A stretch of 64,000 nt of DNA, from the NCBI RefSeq assembly GCF_019891395.1, contig NZ_CP078143.1:2927001-2991000 (forward strand), given 5' to 3'. The notes beneath the pieces were generated by a model. That model searched no databases. It saw nothing but the letters and a program-made list of their open reading frames with translations, and was not told the DNA's origin. A program made the translations under genes and the position numbers. The first letter of the stretch is position 1, and each line of letters opens with the position of its first letter. Source of the stretch: Nitratireductor kimnyeongensis (GTDB lineage: Bacteria > Pseudomonadota > Alphaproteobacteria > Rhizobiales > Rhizobiaceae). This document shows, in pieces, positions 55,839 to 64,000 of this stretch.

Positions 55839-56807
55839 ATGGCAGTCTACACGGATATTTCCGAGATCGAGCTGGGCGCGTTCCTGAAGGAATATGGTGT
55901 CGGCGACCTGCTCTCCTACAAGGGCATTGCGGAGGGCACGGAGAATTCAAACTATCTCCTCCACACCTCGACAGCGGCCTTCATCCTGACGCTCTATGAG
56001 CAGCGTGTGGACCGCTCCGACCTGCCGTTCTTTCTGGGGTTGATGGAGCACCTGGCGCAACATGGCGTGAACTGCCCGCTTCCGGTGCGCCGACGCGATG
56101 GTGCCGTGGTAAGCGAAATTGCCGGCCGTCCGGCTGCGCTCATAACCTTTCTGGAAGGCATGTGGCTGAGAAAACCTGCGCCGCGCCATTGCCGCGAGGT
56201 GGGCAAGGCCATGGCGAACATGCACCTGGCTGCGCGCGGCTTCGAGCTGACGCGGGCGAATGCGCTGACACTCGGCGACTGGCGGCCACTCTGGGAAAAG
56301 GCCAAGCCCCGCGCGAACGAGGTGGAAGCGGGGCTGGAGGCCGAGGTCGAGGCAGACCTGGCGGCACTGAATGATGGCTGGCCATCGGATCTGCCGACCG
56401 GCGTGATCCATGCCGACCTCTTCCCCGACAACGTCTTCTTCCTCGGTGACAAGGTTTCGGGGATCATCGATTTCTATTTCGCCTGCAACGATCTCCTGGC
56501 CTATGACATCGCCACCGGTCTCAATGCGTGGTGCTTCGAAAAAGACGGCTCCTACAATCTGACCAAGGGCACGGCGTTGCTGGAGGGCTATCAGTCGGTA
56601 CGTCCTCTGGACGCGGGCGAGATTGAGGCTCTGCCGCTGCTGGCGCGAGGCTCGGCGCTGCGCTTCATGCTGACCCGGCTCTATGACTGGCTGACCATTG
56701 CCGATGGCGCGCTGGTAAACAAGCGCGACCCCATGGAATATGTACGCCGGCTGCGCTTTCACCGGCAGATCGGATCTGCATCTGAATACGGGATCGGCAT
56801 AAGGTGA
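55839..56807 (+). CDS. thrB: homoserine kinase (type II, APH fold)
   Basis: Phosphorylates homoserine for threonine synthesis. It belongs to the aminoglycoside-phosphotransferase-like class, not the GHMP class: the catalytic loop is [14 protein letters not shown] and the metal motif [15 protein letters not shown]. The 322-aa protein opens [20 protein letters not shown]. It starts two bases after ispH and overlaps rnhA by four bases (GTGA). Confidence 0.92.
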   Translation: MAVYTDISEIELGAFLKEYGVGDLLSYKGIAEGTENSNYLLHTSTAAFILTLYEQRVDRSDLPFFLGLMEHLAQHGVNCPLPVRRRDGAVVSEIAGRPAALITFLEGMWLRKPAPRHCREVGKAMANMHLAARGFELTRANALTLGDWRPLWEKAKPRANEVEAGLEAEVEADLAALNDGWPSDLPTGVIHADLFPDNVFFLGDKVSGIIDFYFACNDLLAYDIATGLNAWCFEKDGSYNLTKGTALLEGYQSVRPLDAGEIEALPLLARGSALRFMLTRLYDWLTIADGALVNKRDPMEYVRRLRFHRQIGSASEYGIGIR

Positions 56808-57250
56808 CAAGCGTGGAAATTTATACCGATGGTGCCTGTTCGGGCAATCCGGGCCCCGGTGGCTGGGGCGCACTCTTGCGGCACAACGGCGCGGAGAAGG
56901 AGTTGTCCGGCGGCGAGGCCGAAACCACCAACAACCGAATGGAGCTAAAGGCTGCAATCGAAGCGCTCAATGCGCTGAAACGGCCTTGCGACGTGGATCT
57001 CTACACCGACAGCGTTTACGTGCGGGACGGCATCTCCGGCTGGATTGAGGGGTGGAAGCGCAATGGCTGGAAAACGGCTGCCAAAAAGCCTGTGAAGAAT
57101 GCCGAACTCTGGCAGGCCCTGGATGAAGCCCGCAAGCGCCACAAGATCAATTGGCACTGGGTGAAAGGCCATGCGGGTCACCCGGAGAACGAGCGAGCCG
57201 ACGCACTGGCGCGCGCGGGCATGGAGCCTTTCAAGACGAAACGTCGCTGA
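56804..57250 (+). CDS. rnhA: ribonuclease HI
   Basis: Cuts RNA in RNA/DNA hybrids. The 148-aa protein has all four acidic catalytic positions: [44 protein letters not shown] and the final Asp in [23 protein letters not shown] supplies the conserved His. GTG is the start, overlapping thrB by four bases. This is the last gene of the long run from ctaC. Confidence 0.96.
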   Translation: MTSVEIYTDGACSGNPGPGGWGALLRHNGAEKELSGGEAETTNNRMELKAAIEALNALKRPCDVDLYTDSVYVRDGISGWIEGWKRNGWKTAAKKPVKNAELWQALDEARKRHKINWHWVKGHAGHPENERADALARAGMEPFKTKRR

Positions 57251-57381
57251 CGCGCCATATCACGCTGGGAATCCCATGCGCCGCCTCGTCCACCTCTGCG
57301 GCGGAACGGCCAGCATCCTCGGAGCGTGGCCCCGAGGATGAAAGCCAGTTGAATTGCGAATCTTCAAAAAAGAGCCGCGTC

Positions 57382-57873
57382 TCAGCCCTGAAGTTGCTCG
57401 AGGATGCGGGCGGCACCGCTCGTTTCGGCCTGGCCTGGATTCTCTTCCACGTTGATTGCTCTGATCACGCCGTCATCCACGATCATCGAATAGCGCTTCG
57501 ACCGGTTTCCGAGTCCGGCGACGGACAGATCCGCATCGAGACCGAGCGCGCGGGTGAAGTCACCATTGCCATCCGCAATGAAAGTGATCTTGTCTTCTGC
57601 GCCGGTGAAGCCGGCCCAGGCCTTCATGACAAAGGCGTCGTTCACGGAGACGACAGCGATGTCGTCGGCTCCGCGGGCGCGGATCGCATCACCATTCTCC
57701 ACGAAGCCTGGGAGGTGGCTGTTGCTGCAGGTTGGGGTGAAGGCCCCCGGTACTCCGAAAAGAACCACTTTGCGGCCTGCAAAGAAATCTGGCGCCGTCA
57801 CCTCGTTTGCACCTTCGGTGCTGACTTTCTTGAAAGACGCATCGGGAATGCGGTCACCAACGGAAATTTTCAT
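57382..57873 (-). CDS. peroxiredoxin (Prx5 type)
   Basis: A 163-aa thiol peroxidase that reduces peroxides. The peroxidatic site is GVPGAFTPTCSNSHLPGF; no second conserved Cys is seen near the C-terminus, so it may be a 1-Cys or glutaredoxin/thioredoxin-coupled type. AGGAG lies ahead of the ATG at 57873. It is preceded by the DsbD-N-like gene on the same strand, 38 bases away. Confidence 0.93.
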   Translation of the reverse strand: MKISVGDRIPDASFKKVSTEGANEVTAPDFFAGRKVVLFGVPGAFTPTCSNSHLPGFVENGDAIRARGADDIAVVSVNDAFVMKAWAGFTGAEDKITFIADGNGDFTRALGLDADLSVAGLGNRSKRYSMIVDDGVIRAINVEENPGQAETSGAARILEQLQG

Positions 57874-57911
57874 CAAAGGCTCCTGAAAAAACGAATGAAT
57901 AACAGAGTGCT

Positions 57912-58709
57912 TCAAGGGATCTGAATGTCCCCCGAGACAGCCTCTCCACCGGCTGTCAGCGTATATATAAGCGGACTGCCTTGAAGTTTCCCGATATCAT
58001 CGCCCAATATTTCGACAGTGAAGCTGGCTGTGTCACCATCCCGGCTTTCGAGCCTCGGTGTACCGAGCAGATGCGCGCGCGTGTGATCGAGAAAGAGGGT
58101 TGGATCCCGCATCGAAGCGGGGACTTTTCCCTTTAGCAGAATAGCGTGGTTCAAGGTTTCAACGGAAACGATGCCAAAGGCCGCCTCGGCAGGCGATGGA
58201 AGCGATGCGAAGGCGCGGCGAACCGTGAGTGCATCGCTGATATTGTCGGCATCCGCAGCAGGATCGAACGTGAAAGATGCCTGAAATGGAATGCAGATCG
58301 TCTCACAGATGCCCAAAAAGACGTCCACATCGATCAGCGTGACAGCGTTTGCCTGATCGAGTGTGAAGGTGACCGGCAGGGCCACGGATTGCTTGTAACC
58401 GGCCCACTGGGTTTCGCCGTCATGAACACGTTGCGGGGCCGGGTATTGAAGTTCGGCGGCACTGATATGCGCGCTGCGTGAGATGTCGATCTGGGGTGGA
58501 ATGCCGGCAGGCCCGGGGTTGCGCCAATAGGTCTTCCAACCTGGCTTGAGATCAATTTCCAGGGCTCCCCGCAGGCGACCCCCATCATCGGGAAGCCCGA
58601 CGGTGACGAGGCGGACCGATCCACCTTCGCTCTCCTGCCATTGGCTGGAGGCGGCATTTGCCTGAGCATTGATCATGAGCATGAGGGCGAGAGAGGTGGC
58701 TCGAATCAT
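57912..58709 (-). CDS. DsbD N-terminal-domain-like periplasmic thiol protein
   Basis: A 265-aa exported protein (signal peptide MIRATSLALMLMINAQANAA) made of a DsbD-type N-terminal domain: GWKTYWRNPGPAGIPPQIDI and VFLGICETICIPFQASFTF with a Cys pair three residues apart. No transmembrane DsbD core is attached, so it is a stand-alone periplasmic domain, possibly passing electrons to secreted thiol proteins. The nearby peroxiredoxin fits a thiol-redox theme. Confidence 0.8.
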   Translation of the reverse strand: MIRATSLALMLMINAQANAASSQWQESEGGSVRLVTVGLPDDGGRLRGALEIDLKPGWKTYWRNPGPAGIPPQIDISRSAHISAAELQYPAPQRVHDGETQWAGYKQSVALPVTFTLDQANAVTLIDVDVFLGICETICIPFQASFTFDPAADADNISDALTVRRAFASLPSPAEAAFGIVSVETLNHAILLKGKVPASMRDPTLFLDHTRAHLLGTPRLESRDGDTASFTVEILGDDIGKLQGSPLIYTLTAGGEAVSGDIQIP

Positions 58710-58844
58710 GATGAGAGATTGCAGACGGGCGCGCGCGCCTGCAAGGCACACTTCCGCAAGAGGGCATCATAAATGCGTGAGCGGCATCGCGTGGCGGCTC
58801 GAGAACCGCCTTTCAAGCCATCGGAAAACCAGCTAGGCTGACAC

Positions 58845-59471
58845 ATGGAAACCGACGGAAATACCAGAAACCAAGGGCACAGTAAGGAAATGACGGCACT
58901 TCCATATTTGGAAAACCATTTCCTGATCGCCATGCCTGGCATGCGCGACGAGCGCTTTGCGCGAGCGGTGATTTATTTGTGCGCCCATAGTGAAGAAGGC
59001 GCGATGGGGCTGATCATCAACCAGCCGCAACAACTCGCCTTTCCGGATATTCTCGTTCAGCTCGGCATCCTTGAGCAGTCGGAGGCCATCCGCCTGCCGC
59101 AGGAAGCGCGAAACATGCCGGTGCGCAACGGCGGGCCTGTGGACCGCAGCAGGGGCTTTGTGCTCCACACGGATGACTATGTGGTGGAGTCTTCCATGCC
59201 TGTGTCCGAAACGATCTGTTTGACGGCCACTGTCGACATGCTCAGGGCCATATCGCTTGGGCAGGGCCCGCGTCATGCCTTGATGGCGCTTGGCTATGCG
59301 GGTTGGGGAGCGGGACAGCTTGAAATGGAGATCGGCGAGAATGGCTGGCTGACCTGTCCGGCGACGCCGGAACTCCTGTTCGAGGGCGACATCGACCAGA
59401 AATACGAGCGCGTCCTCGCCTCAATCGGTATCGATGTGGCGAATCTCAGCCAGATCGCCGGCCACGCCTGA
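58845..59471 (+). CDS. YqgE/AlgH family protein (UPF0301)
   Basis: A 208-aa protein of the YqgE/AlgH family, whose role is unclear although a link to alginate or alpha-glucan regulation was proposed for AlgH. Motifs are [49 protein letters not shown] and [19 protein letters not shown]. The start may be ATG 58845 or ATG 58890 (MTALPYLE), the latter with AAGGAA close by. It is divergent from the DsbD-N-like gene. Confidence 0.9.
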   Translation: METDGNTRNQGHSKEMTALPYLENHFLIAMPGMRDERFARAVIYLCAHSEEGAMGLIINQPQQLAFPDILVQLGILEQSEAIRLPQEARNMPVRNGGPVDRSRGFVLHTDDYVVESSMPVSETICLTATVDMLRAISLGQGPRHALMALGYAGWGAGQLEMEIGENGWLTCPATPELLFEGDIDQKYERVLASIGIDVANLSQIAGHA

Positions 59472-59514
59472 CCGCTCTGCCGAACCACGCACGGGCTTAG
59501 ATCGTATCAAGGCT

Positions 59515-62415
59515 TCAGGACTTCGCTGCGGTCGTGTGTTCAAACAGAAGCCTCGCCGTGGTTTCGGCATCCTCCGGTTCGCCAAACACGAAGCTCTGGG
59601 CGAAGTCGCATCCCATTTCGGCCAGCTGTTGCGCATCCTGCTGATCGACGACCCCTTCTGCCACGACAGAGAGTTCGAGTTCCTTGGCCATCTTGACCAT
59701 GGAACGCACCAGCACAATTCCGCGCGCGCTGTGATCCTCGAGGAAGCGCCGGTCGATCTTGATCGTATCAAACGGAAAGCTCGACAGGTAGGAAAGCGAT
59801 GAATAGCCGGTTCCGAAATCGTCCAGCGAAAGCCCGATGCCGATATGCCTCAACTTCTGCAGAACATGGGCGGATTGTTCAGGGTTATCCATCACCACCG
59901 ATTCGGTAAGTTCAAGTCGGAAGCTCTCCGGCGAAACACCCGATCGGGCGATGACGGAGCGCACATCCCCGACCAGATCGCGACGGATGAGCTGGCGGCT
60001 TGACAGATTGACCGACATGAAGAGCGGGGTATGCGCGAATTGCTTTTGCCAGCGATAAAGGTCTTCAGCAGCCTGCTGCATGGCGAATAGACCGAGCTGG
60101 ACAATCAGCCCAGAACTCTCCGCAATGGGAATAAAATCTGACGGCGGAATTGCGCCGCGTCGCGGGTGCTCCCAGCGCAGAAGCGCTTCAAATCCGGCAA
60201 TGGCCTGATCTTCAAGGCGAACGATTGGCTGGTAGACGAGTTTGAGTTCCGAGCGCTCGATTGCGCGGCGCAGGTCCGACTCCATCCGCAGGCGGTTGTT
60301 GTCGATGGAACGGAATGCAGGCCGGAATGGCTCGATCCGATCCCCGCCGAAGCGCTTGGCCTGATACATGGCAAGCTCGGCATCCTTGAGCATTTCCTCT
60401 GCCGATTCCTGCGTGGTGGTCCAGGAAATGAGACCGATGGAGGACGTCAGAACAATCTCTCGGCGCGCGAATGTCACTGGAGTGCGGATTGCCTGCTTGA
60501 CCGAATCCGCGACTGCCGCGATGCGCGCTGGCTCCTGCTCGGAAAGCAGGATCATGGCAAACTGATCGCCGGACAGACGGCAAAGAGAATCGCGCGGTTT
60601 TAACAGTCGGTGAAGCCTGCGGGCGATGGTGAGGAGGATCGTGTCGCCCACCGAGATGCCGAACTCCTCGTTGACCTGCTTGAACCGGTCTATGTCGATC
60701 ACAAAGACAGTGGGGCGAACCTGCTGTTCCGTGCGGGCAATGGATATGATGGCATCGAGCCGATTGAGGAACAGTTCGCGGCTCGGCAGCCCGGTGAGAT
60801 TGTCATGGACGGCGTCGTGCAGGAGGCGCTCCTCAGCCTTTTTCTGCTCCGTGACGTCAACCATCGTGCCCACGCAACGGATGACCTGTCCATCGGAACC
60901 GATGACCGGTCGCGCGCGCAGATCGAACCAGTGATAGTGACCGTCGGCGCCGCGCAGCCGGAAGCTTTGGGAAATACGTCCTCGCCTTTGCTCAAGCACC
61001 ACGTCCAAGGTTGTACGAAACGTATCCCGGTCTTCGGTGTGAAGCGTTGAGAGCCAGTCGCGCGCCGGACCGTTCAGACTTCCCGAAGGGAGGCCGAGCT
61101 GACGGCTCACATCGGGACGCGTGATGATGCGGTCTCGCGAAACGTCCCAGTCCCAGACCACGTCGCCCGAACCGGAGATTGCGAGCGCCTGGCGCTCCAT
61201 ATCGCTGAACAGGCCCTGGAAAAGGGCACCGCCCGCAAAAGCGTGCTGCATGACCGTGAACCCGATCAAGAGGATGATCAGGATAAGTCCGCCGCCGATG
61301 GCCGGCTGAACGATGTCGTTGTCGAGGATTCCGGTGATCGCCATCCATGAGCCGACCATCCAGGCGATGATCATGACCCAACTGGGCACCAGCATGATGG
61401 CGCGATCATAGCCCTGGAGGCTGAGATAGATGATGATACCGAGCCCGACCACTGCCGTGGCCGCGAAAGAAATGCGCGCGATGCCAGCGGCTACGGCGGG
61501 GTCGATGATGGCGAAGCCGGCGATGATGCCAAGTCCCAGGATCCACGCGAGCACACCATAGCTGAAATGGTCGTGCCAGCGATTGAGATTGAGATAGGCA
61601 AAGAGGAAGACAACGAGAGTGGCGGCGAGGCCGACCTCGGTGCCCGCGCGCCAGATTTGTTCATTGCCCGGCGTGATCTCGATCACCTTGCTCAAAAATC
61701 CGAAATCGATGGAGATATAGGCGAGCACCGCCCAGGCAAGCGCGGCGGTCGCCGGGAACATTGAGGTTCCCTTGACCACGAAAAGGATGGTGAGGAACAA
61801 AGCGAGCAGGCCAGCAATGCCGATCACGATACCGCGAAAAAGCGTATAGGCGTTCACCGTGTCCTTGTAGGCACCAGGATCCCACAAATAGACCTGTGGG
61901 AGGTTGGGCGATGAGAGTTCGGCAACGAAGGTGACAACGGAACCGGGATTGAGGGTGACATGAAACTCGTCGGCATCCGGGCTTTCCTGCCGGTCGAGCG
62001 TGAAACCAGAACTCGGCGTGATGGCCGCGATGCGCTGCGAGCCAAGGTCGGGCCAGATCAGTCCTGAACCCACCAGCCGGAAATGGGGTGCGACGATCAG
62101 GCGGTCTAGCTGCTGGTCCGTCGTGTTGGCGAGCGCGAAAACCGCCCAGTCCCCCGTGGAGCGCTCATCCTGTGCCTCCACCTCGATGCGCCGGACGATG
62201 CCGTCAACATCAGGCGCAGTCGATACCTGGAACGCTTCTCCCTGGCCGCGATAAATCTCCACCGCACCTGACAGGTCCAACGCCACGTCGTCACGGGCAA
62301 TCTTGATCGGCTCGATCGCATCTGCCGGGCCCGTTGCCGAGACAAGGCCAGTAACCGCAGCAAAGAGGGCCACTATGAGTGCGGAAATGAACGGACGCGA
62401 CAATGCGGGGAACAA
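59515..62415 (-). CDS. membrane EAL-domain c-di-GMP phosphodiesterase with degenerate GGDEF
   Basis: A 966-aa signalling protein. After a signal peptide comes a ~140-residue periplasmic domain (like 7TMR-DISM extracellular), seven or more membrane helices (about 190-400), a PAS domain (about 410-530, WDWDVSRDRIITRPDVSRQL), a GGDEF domain and an EAL domain. The GGDEF motif is SGDQF (about 615-619) with a KPRD in place of the RxxD site, so cyclase activity is unlikely. The EAL motif is intact (FEALLRW near 743, plus LDDFGTGYSSLSY). The start is TTG at 62415; GAGG lies nine bases ahead. Confidence 0.88.
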   Translation of the reverse strand: MFPALSRPFISALIVALFAAVTGLVSATGPADAIEPIKIARDDVALDLSGAVEIYRGQGEAFQVSTAPDVDGIVRRIEVEAQDERSTGDWAVFALANTTDQQLDRLIVAPHFRLVGSGLIWPDLGSQRIAAITPSSGFTLDRQESPDADEFHVTLNPGSVVTFVAELSSPNLPQVYLWDPGAYKDTVNAYTLFRGIVIGIAGLLALFLTILFVVKGTSMFPATAALAWAVLAYISIDFGFLSKVIEITPGNEQIWRAGTEVGLAATLVVFLFAYLNLNRWHDHFSYGVLAWILGLGIIAGFAIIDPAVAAGIARISFAATAVVGLGIIIYLSLQGYDRAIMLVPSWVMIIAWMVGSWMAITGILDNDIVQPAIGGGLILIILLIGFTVMQHAFAGGALFQGLFSDMERQALAISGSGDVVWDWDVSRDRIITRPDVSRQLGLPSGSLNGPARDWLSTLHTEDRDTFRTTLDVVLEQRRGRISQSFRLRGADGHYHWFDLRARPVIGSDGQVIRCVGTMVDVTEQKKAEERLLHDAVHDNLTGLPSRELFLNRLDAIISIARTEQQVRPTVFVIDIDRFKQVNEEFGISVGDTILLTIARRLHRLLKPRDSLCRLSGDQFAMILLSEQEPARIAAVADSVKQAIRTPVTFARREIVLTSSIGLISWTTTQESAEEMLKDAELAMYQAKRFGGDRIEPFRPAFRSIDNNRLRMESDLRRAIERSELKLVYQPIVRLEDQAIAGFEALLRWEHPRRGAIPPSDFIPIAESSGLIVQLGLFAMQQAAEDLYRWQKQFAHTPLFMSVNLSSRQLIRRDLVGDVRSVIARSGVSPESFRLELTESVVMDNPEQSAHVLQKLRHIGIGLSLDDFGTGYSSLSYLSSFPFDTIKIDRRFLEDHSARGIVLVRSMVKMAKELELSVVAEGVVDQQDAQQLAEMGCDFAQSFVFGEPEDAETTARLLFEHTTAAKS

Positions 62416-62420
62416 GGAAA

Positions 62421-63023
62421 TCAGCCTCGTGGTTCTAGTACAGGCACGTGATGCTCCTTGGCGATCAGCGCATAAAGATAATGATCACGCCAAGAACCAT
62501 TGATCCTGAGATAGGATCTGAGAAGGCCTTCGCGCTGAAATCCGGCTTTTTCAAGTAAACCGACAGAACGTTTATTGTCTGGAATACAGGCGGCTTCCAA
62601 ACGGTGCAACCGCAAGCCTTCGAAAGCGTAGGGAATGAGCAATTGCAGCGCGGCCAACATCATTCCGCGACCGGCATAACGCTCCCCCATCCAGTAGCCT
62701 ATGCTAGCGGTCTGGGCGACGCCGCGTCTGATGTTCGACAGGGTGATTCCGCCAACCAAAGCTTCCGTCGGCGCGTCAAAGACGAAGAAGCTGATCCCGG
62801 TACCCTTGTCGAATTCAGCACGATAGCGCTTCAGACGGTGCCGGAACGCACCTTTGGACAACTCGTCGGGAGCCCAGCTGGGCTCCCAGGGGACGAGGAA
62901 TCCACGGCTCTCATCGCGCAGGGCCGCCCATTCCGCATGGTCGCTTAAGACCGGCATTCTGAGGAACACTGTTTCGCCCTTGAGCGCCGGAGGCGGGCGG
63001 CGGAAGAAGGGCACGTCCAGCAT
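62421..63023 (-). CDS. GNAT acetyltransferase (RimJ/RimL type)
   Basis: A 200-aa N-acetyltransferase of the RimJ/RimL group, which acetylates N-termini of ribosomal proteins or small molecules. The fold is shown by GYWMGERYAGRGMMLAALQL (acetyl-CoA loop) and AACIPDNKRSVGLLEKAGFQ. It ends five bases before the EAL gene's TTG; the EAL ribosome binding site lies inside the end of this gene. The two genes are likely translated together. Confidence 0.9.
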   Translation of the reverse strand: MLDVPFFRRPPPALKGETVFLRMPVLSDHAEWAALRDESRGFLVPWEPSWAPDELSKGAFRHRLKRYRAEFDKGTGISFFVFDAPTEALVGGITLSNIRRGVAQTASIGYWMGERYAGRGMMLAALQLLIPYAFEGLRLHRLEAACIPDNKRSVGLLEKAGFQREGLLRSYLRINGSWRDHYLYALIAKEHHVPVLEPRG

Positions 63024-63038
63024 ATGTCCGAGACGATC

Positions 63039-64000
63039 CTACACGGCGAGCTTGCGTGGCATAGGCCCCTGATCGCTCAGTGCATCCTGGATGGATTCGA
63101 AGGGCGCAAGGCTGCCGACCGGACCGATTGCCGCAAGAGTGGGCTTGGTGGTGAAAAGGCGTTGCGAAAGATCGGTCAGCCGATCAACCGTAAGGTTCGA
63201 CAGACGATCCATCAACTCGTCGACGTCGATGGGACGGCCGTAGAGGAGGAGTTGGCGTGCGATCTGAGAAGCGCGGCTAGCCGGGTTTTCGCGCGCCATC
63301 ATGAGGCCGGCGCGATATTGCGCGCGCGCCCGGTCCAGTTCGTCTTGTCCGATGGACTGGCCGGCTTTCTGCAACTCTCCAAGAAGCAAAGGCACCAGTT
63401 CTTCAATGTCGTCTTTGCCGGTGGCTGCATGAACGCCAAAAATACCGGTATCGGAAAATCCCCAATGAAAGGCATAGACCGAATAGCACAAACCGTGCTT
63501 CTCACGCACTTCCTGGAACAGTCTAGAGGACATGCCTCCGCCGAGAATGGTGGACAGCACCTGGGAAGCGTAGAAGTCGCGCACGTGATACGCTCGGCCT
63601 TCGAAGCCGAGAATAATCTGCGCATCCATCAGATCGCGATGCTCGCGGAAGTCACCGCCGACATAATGCGCATAGGGGGGCGTTTTGCCCTCGGCCTTGC
63701 TGCGGAAACCGCCGAGACGGCTCTCGACCTCACGCACGAACGCGTCATGTGTGAGACCGCCCGCGGCGACGATGACCATACGGTCGGCCGAATATTGGCG
63801 TTCCAGAAAGCCACGCAATTGATCAGACGTGAAGGACTGGACCGTTTCCGGCGTTCCAAGCACGGAGCGGCCAAGCGCCTGATGGCGAAATGCGGTTTCA
63901 GTAAAACGATCGAAGACGATGTCGTCGGGAATGTCGTGCGCGGCCCCGATTTCCTGGAGGATCACATGCTGCTCGCGTTCAAGCTCATGCGGGTCGAATT
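63039..64000 (-). CDS. M16-family zinc peptidase, C-terminal part
   Basis: The last ~320 residues of a pitrilysin/mitochondrial-processing-peptidase-type protease; the start lies beyond the right edge. The visible sequence begins just before ELEREQHVILQEIGAAHD and continues to EGRAYHVRDFYASQVLSTIL, then GGGMSSRLFQEVREKHGLCYS. The catalytic HxxEH lies upstream and is not in the window. Family length is about 430 aa. The GNAT gene follows after 15 bases on the same strand. Confidence 0.92.
   Translation of the reverse strand, partial: FDPHELEREQHVILQEIGAAHDIPDDIVFDRFTETAFRHQALGRSVLGTPETVQSFTSDQLRGFLERQYSADRMVIVAAGGLTHDAFVREVESRLGGFRSKAEGKTPPYAHYVGGDFREHRDLMDAQIILGFEGRAYHVRDFYASQVLSTILGGGMSSRLFQEVREKHGLCYSVYAFHWGFSDTGIFGVHAATGKDDIEELVPLLLGELQKAGQSIGQDELDRARAQYRAGLMMARENPASRASQIARQLLLYGRPIDVDELMDRLSNLTVDRLTDLSQRLFTTKPTLAAIGPVGSLAPFESIQDALSDQGPMPRKLAV

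Overview
The window is a gene-dense, GC-rich chromosomal segment (about 70 protein genes, no rRNA, tRNA, CRISPR array, integrase or transposase seen). Gene content and order point to an alphaproteobacterium of the Hyphomicrobiales (Rhizobiales), near Mesorhizobium, Nitratireductor or other Phyllobacteriaceae: a split F0 operon with the paired b'/b subunits, an aa3-type cytochrome oxidase operon running ctaC-ctaD-ctaB-coxF-ctaG-ctaE-DUF983-surf1 into ispH-thrB-rnhA, an IalB-family protein, DUF1344 and DUF6101-like proteins, and intergenic mosaic repeats typical of rhizobia. The exact genus is inference.

Layout. 1-4.9 kb: end of der, a SleB-type cell wall hydrolase with possible CtrA half-sites, then the F0 ATP synthase operon atpI-atpB-atpE-atpF2-atpF, closed by a strong terminator. 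5-11.2 kb (mostly minus strand): rnhB, a PA0069-type radical SAM protein, then DUF2007 > N6-methyltransferase > S49 peptidase > small membrane protein > ispE > moaB. 11.3-19.8 kb (plus): polyprenyl diphosphate synthase, a secreted TPR-LysM protein, a TylF-like methyltransferase, glyQ, a VOC protein and glyS. 19.8-31.1 kb: two small envelope proteins, tsaC, an FAD-linked dehydrogenase, a DUF6101-like gene behind a structured leader, ubiA, purD, an acyl-CoA dehydrogenase/enoyl-CoA hydratase pair, pdxH and a lipoprotein. 31.2-36.6 kb: a DnaJ-like protein, fabI, a histidine phosphatase, DUF1344, aroC and a RibBX-type ribB. 36.7-38.6 kb: a divergent MFS/TetR pair with three operator-like palindromes. 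38.7-45 kb: a membrane protein, an HDAC-family deacetylase, xseB, dxs, tlyA and an RlmD-like RNA methyltransferase. 45-47.8 kb (minus): tldD-cobB and an IalB-like protein. 48-57.3 kb: the cytochrome oxidase operon through rnhA. 57.4-64 kb: a DsbD-N-like protein and a peroxiredoxin, YqgE, a large EAL protein with a degenerate GGDEF domain behind a GNAT gene, and the C-terminal part of an M16 peptidase.

How the genes work together. Respiratory energy conservation dominates: F0 ATP synthase, all three core subunits of the heme-copper oxidase, its heme O synthase, its Cu chaperone and Surf1. Isoprenoid and quinone supply is spread over the window (dxs, ispE, ispH, polyprenyl diphosphate synthase, ubiA, ctaB). 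Translation and RNA modification (glyQ, glyS, tsaC, tlyA, RlmD-like, TrmN6-like, both RNases H) and cofactor synthesis (moaB, pdxH, ribB) fill most of the rest.

The less ordinary signals lie between or inside these housekeeping genes: a palindromic repeat inserted in frame in glyS, a leader that can pair with its own ribosome binding site ahead of the DUF6101-like gene, three repeat families, a three-site operator array, a LiuR-like box, a RibB fusion without GTP cyclohydrolase II zinc ligands, and a 52-residue coxF-like gene.
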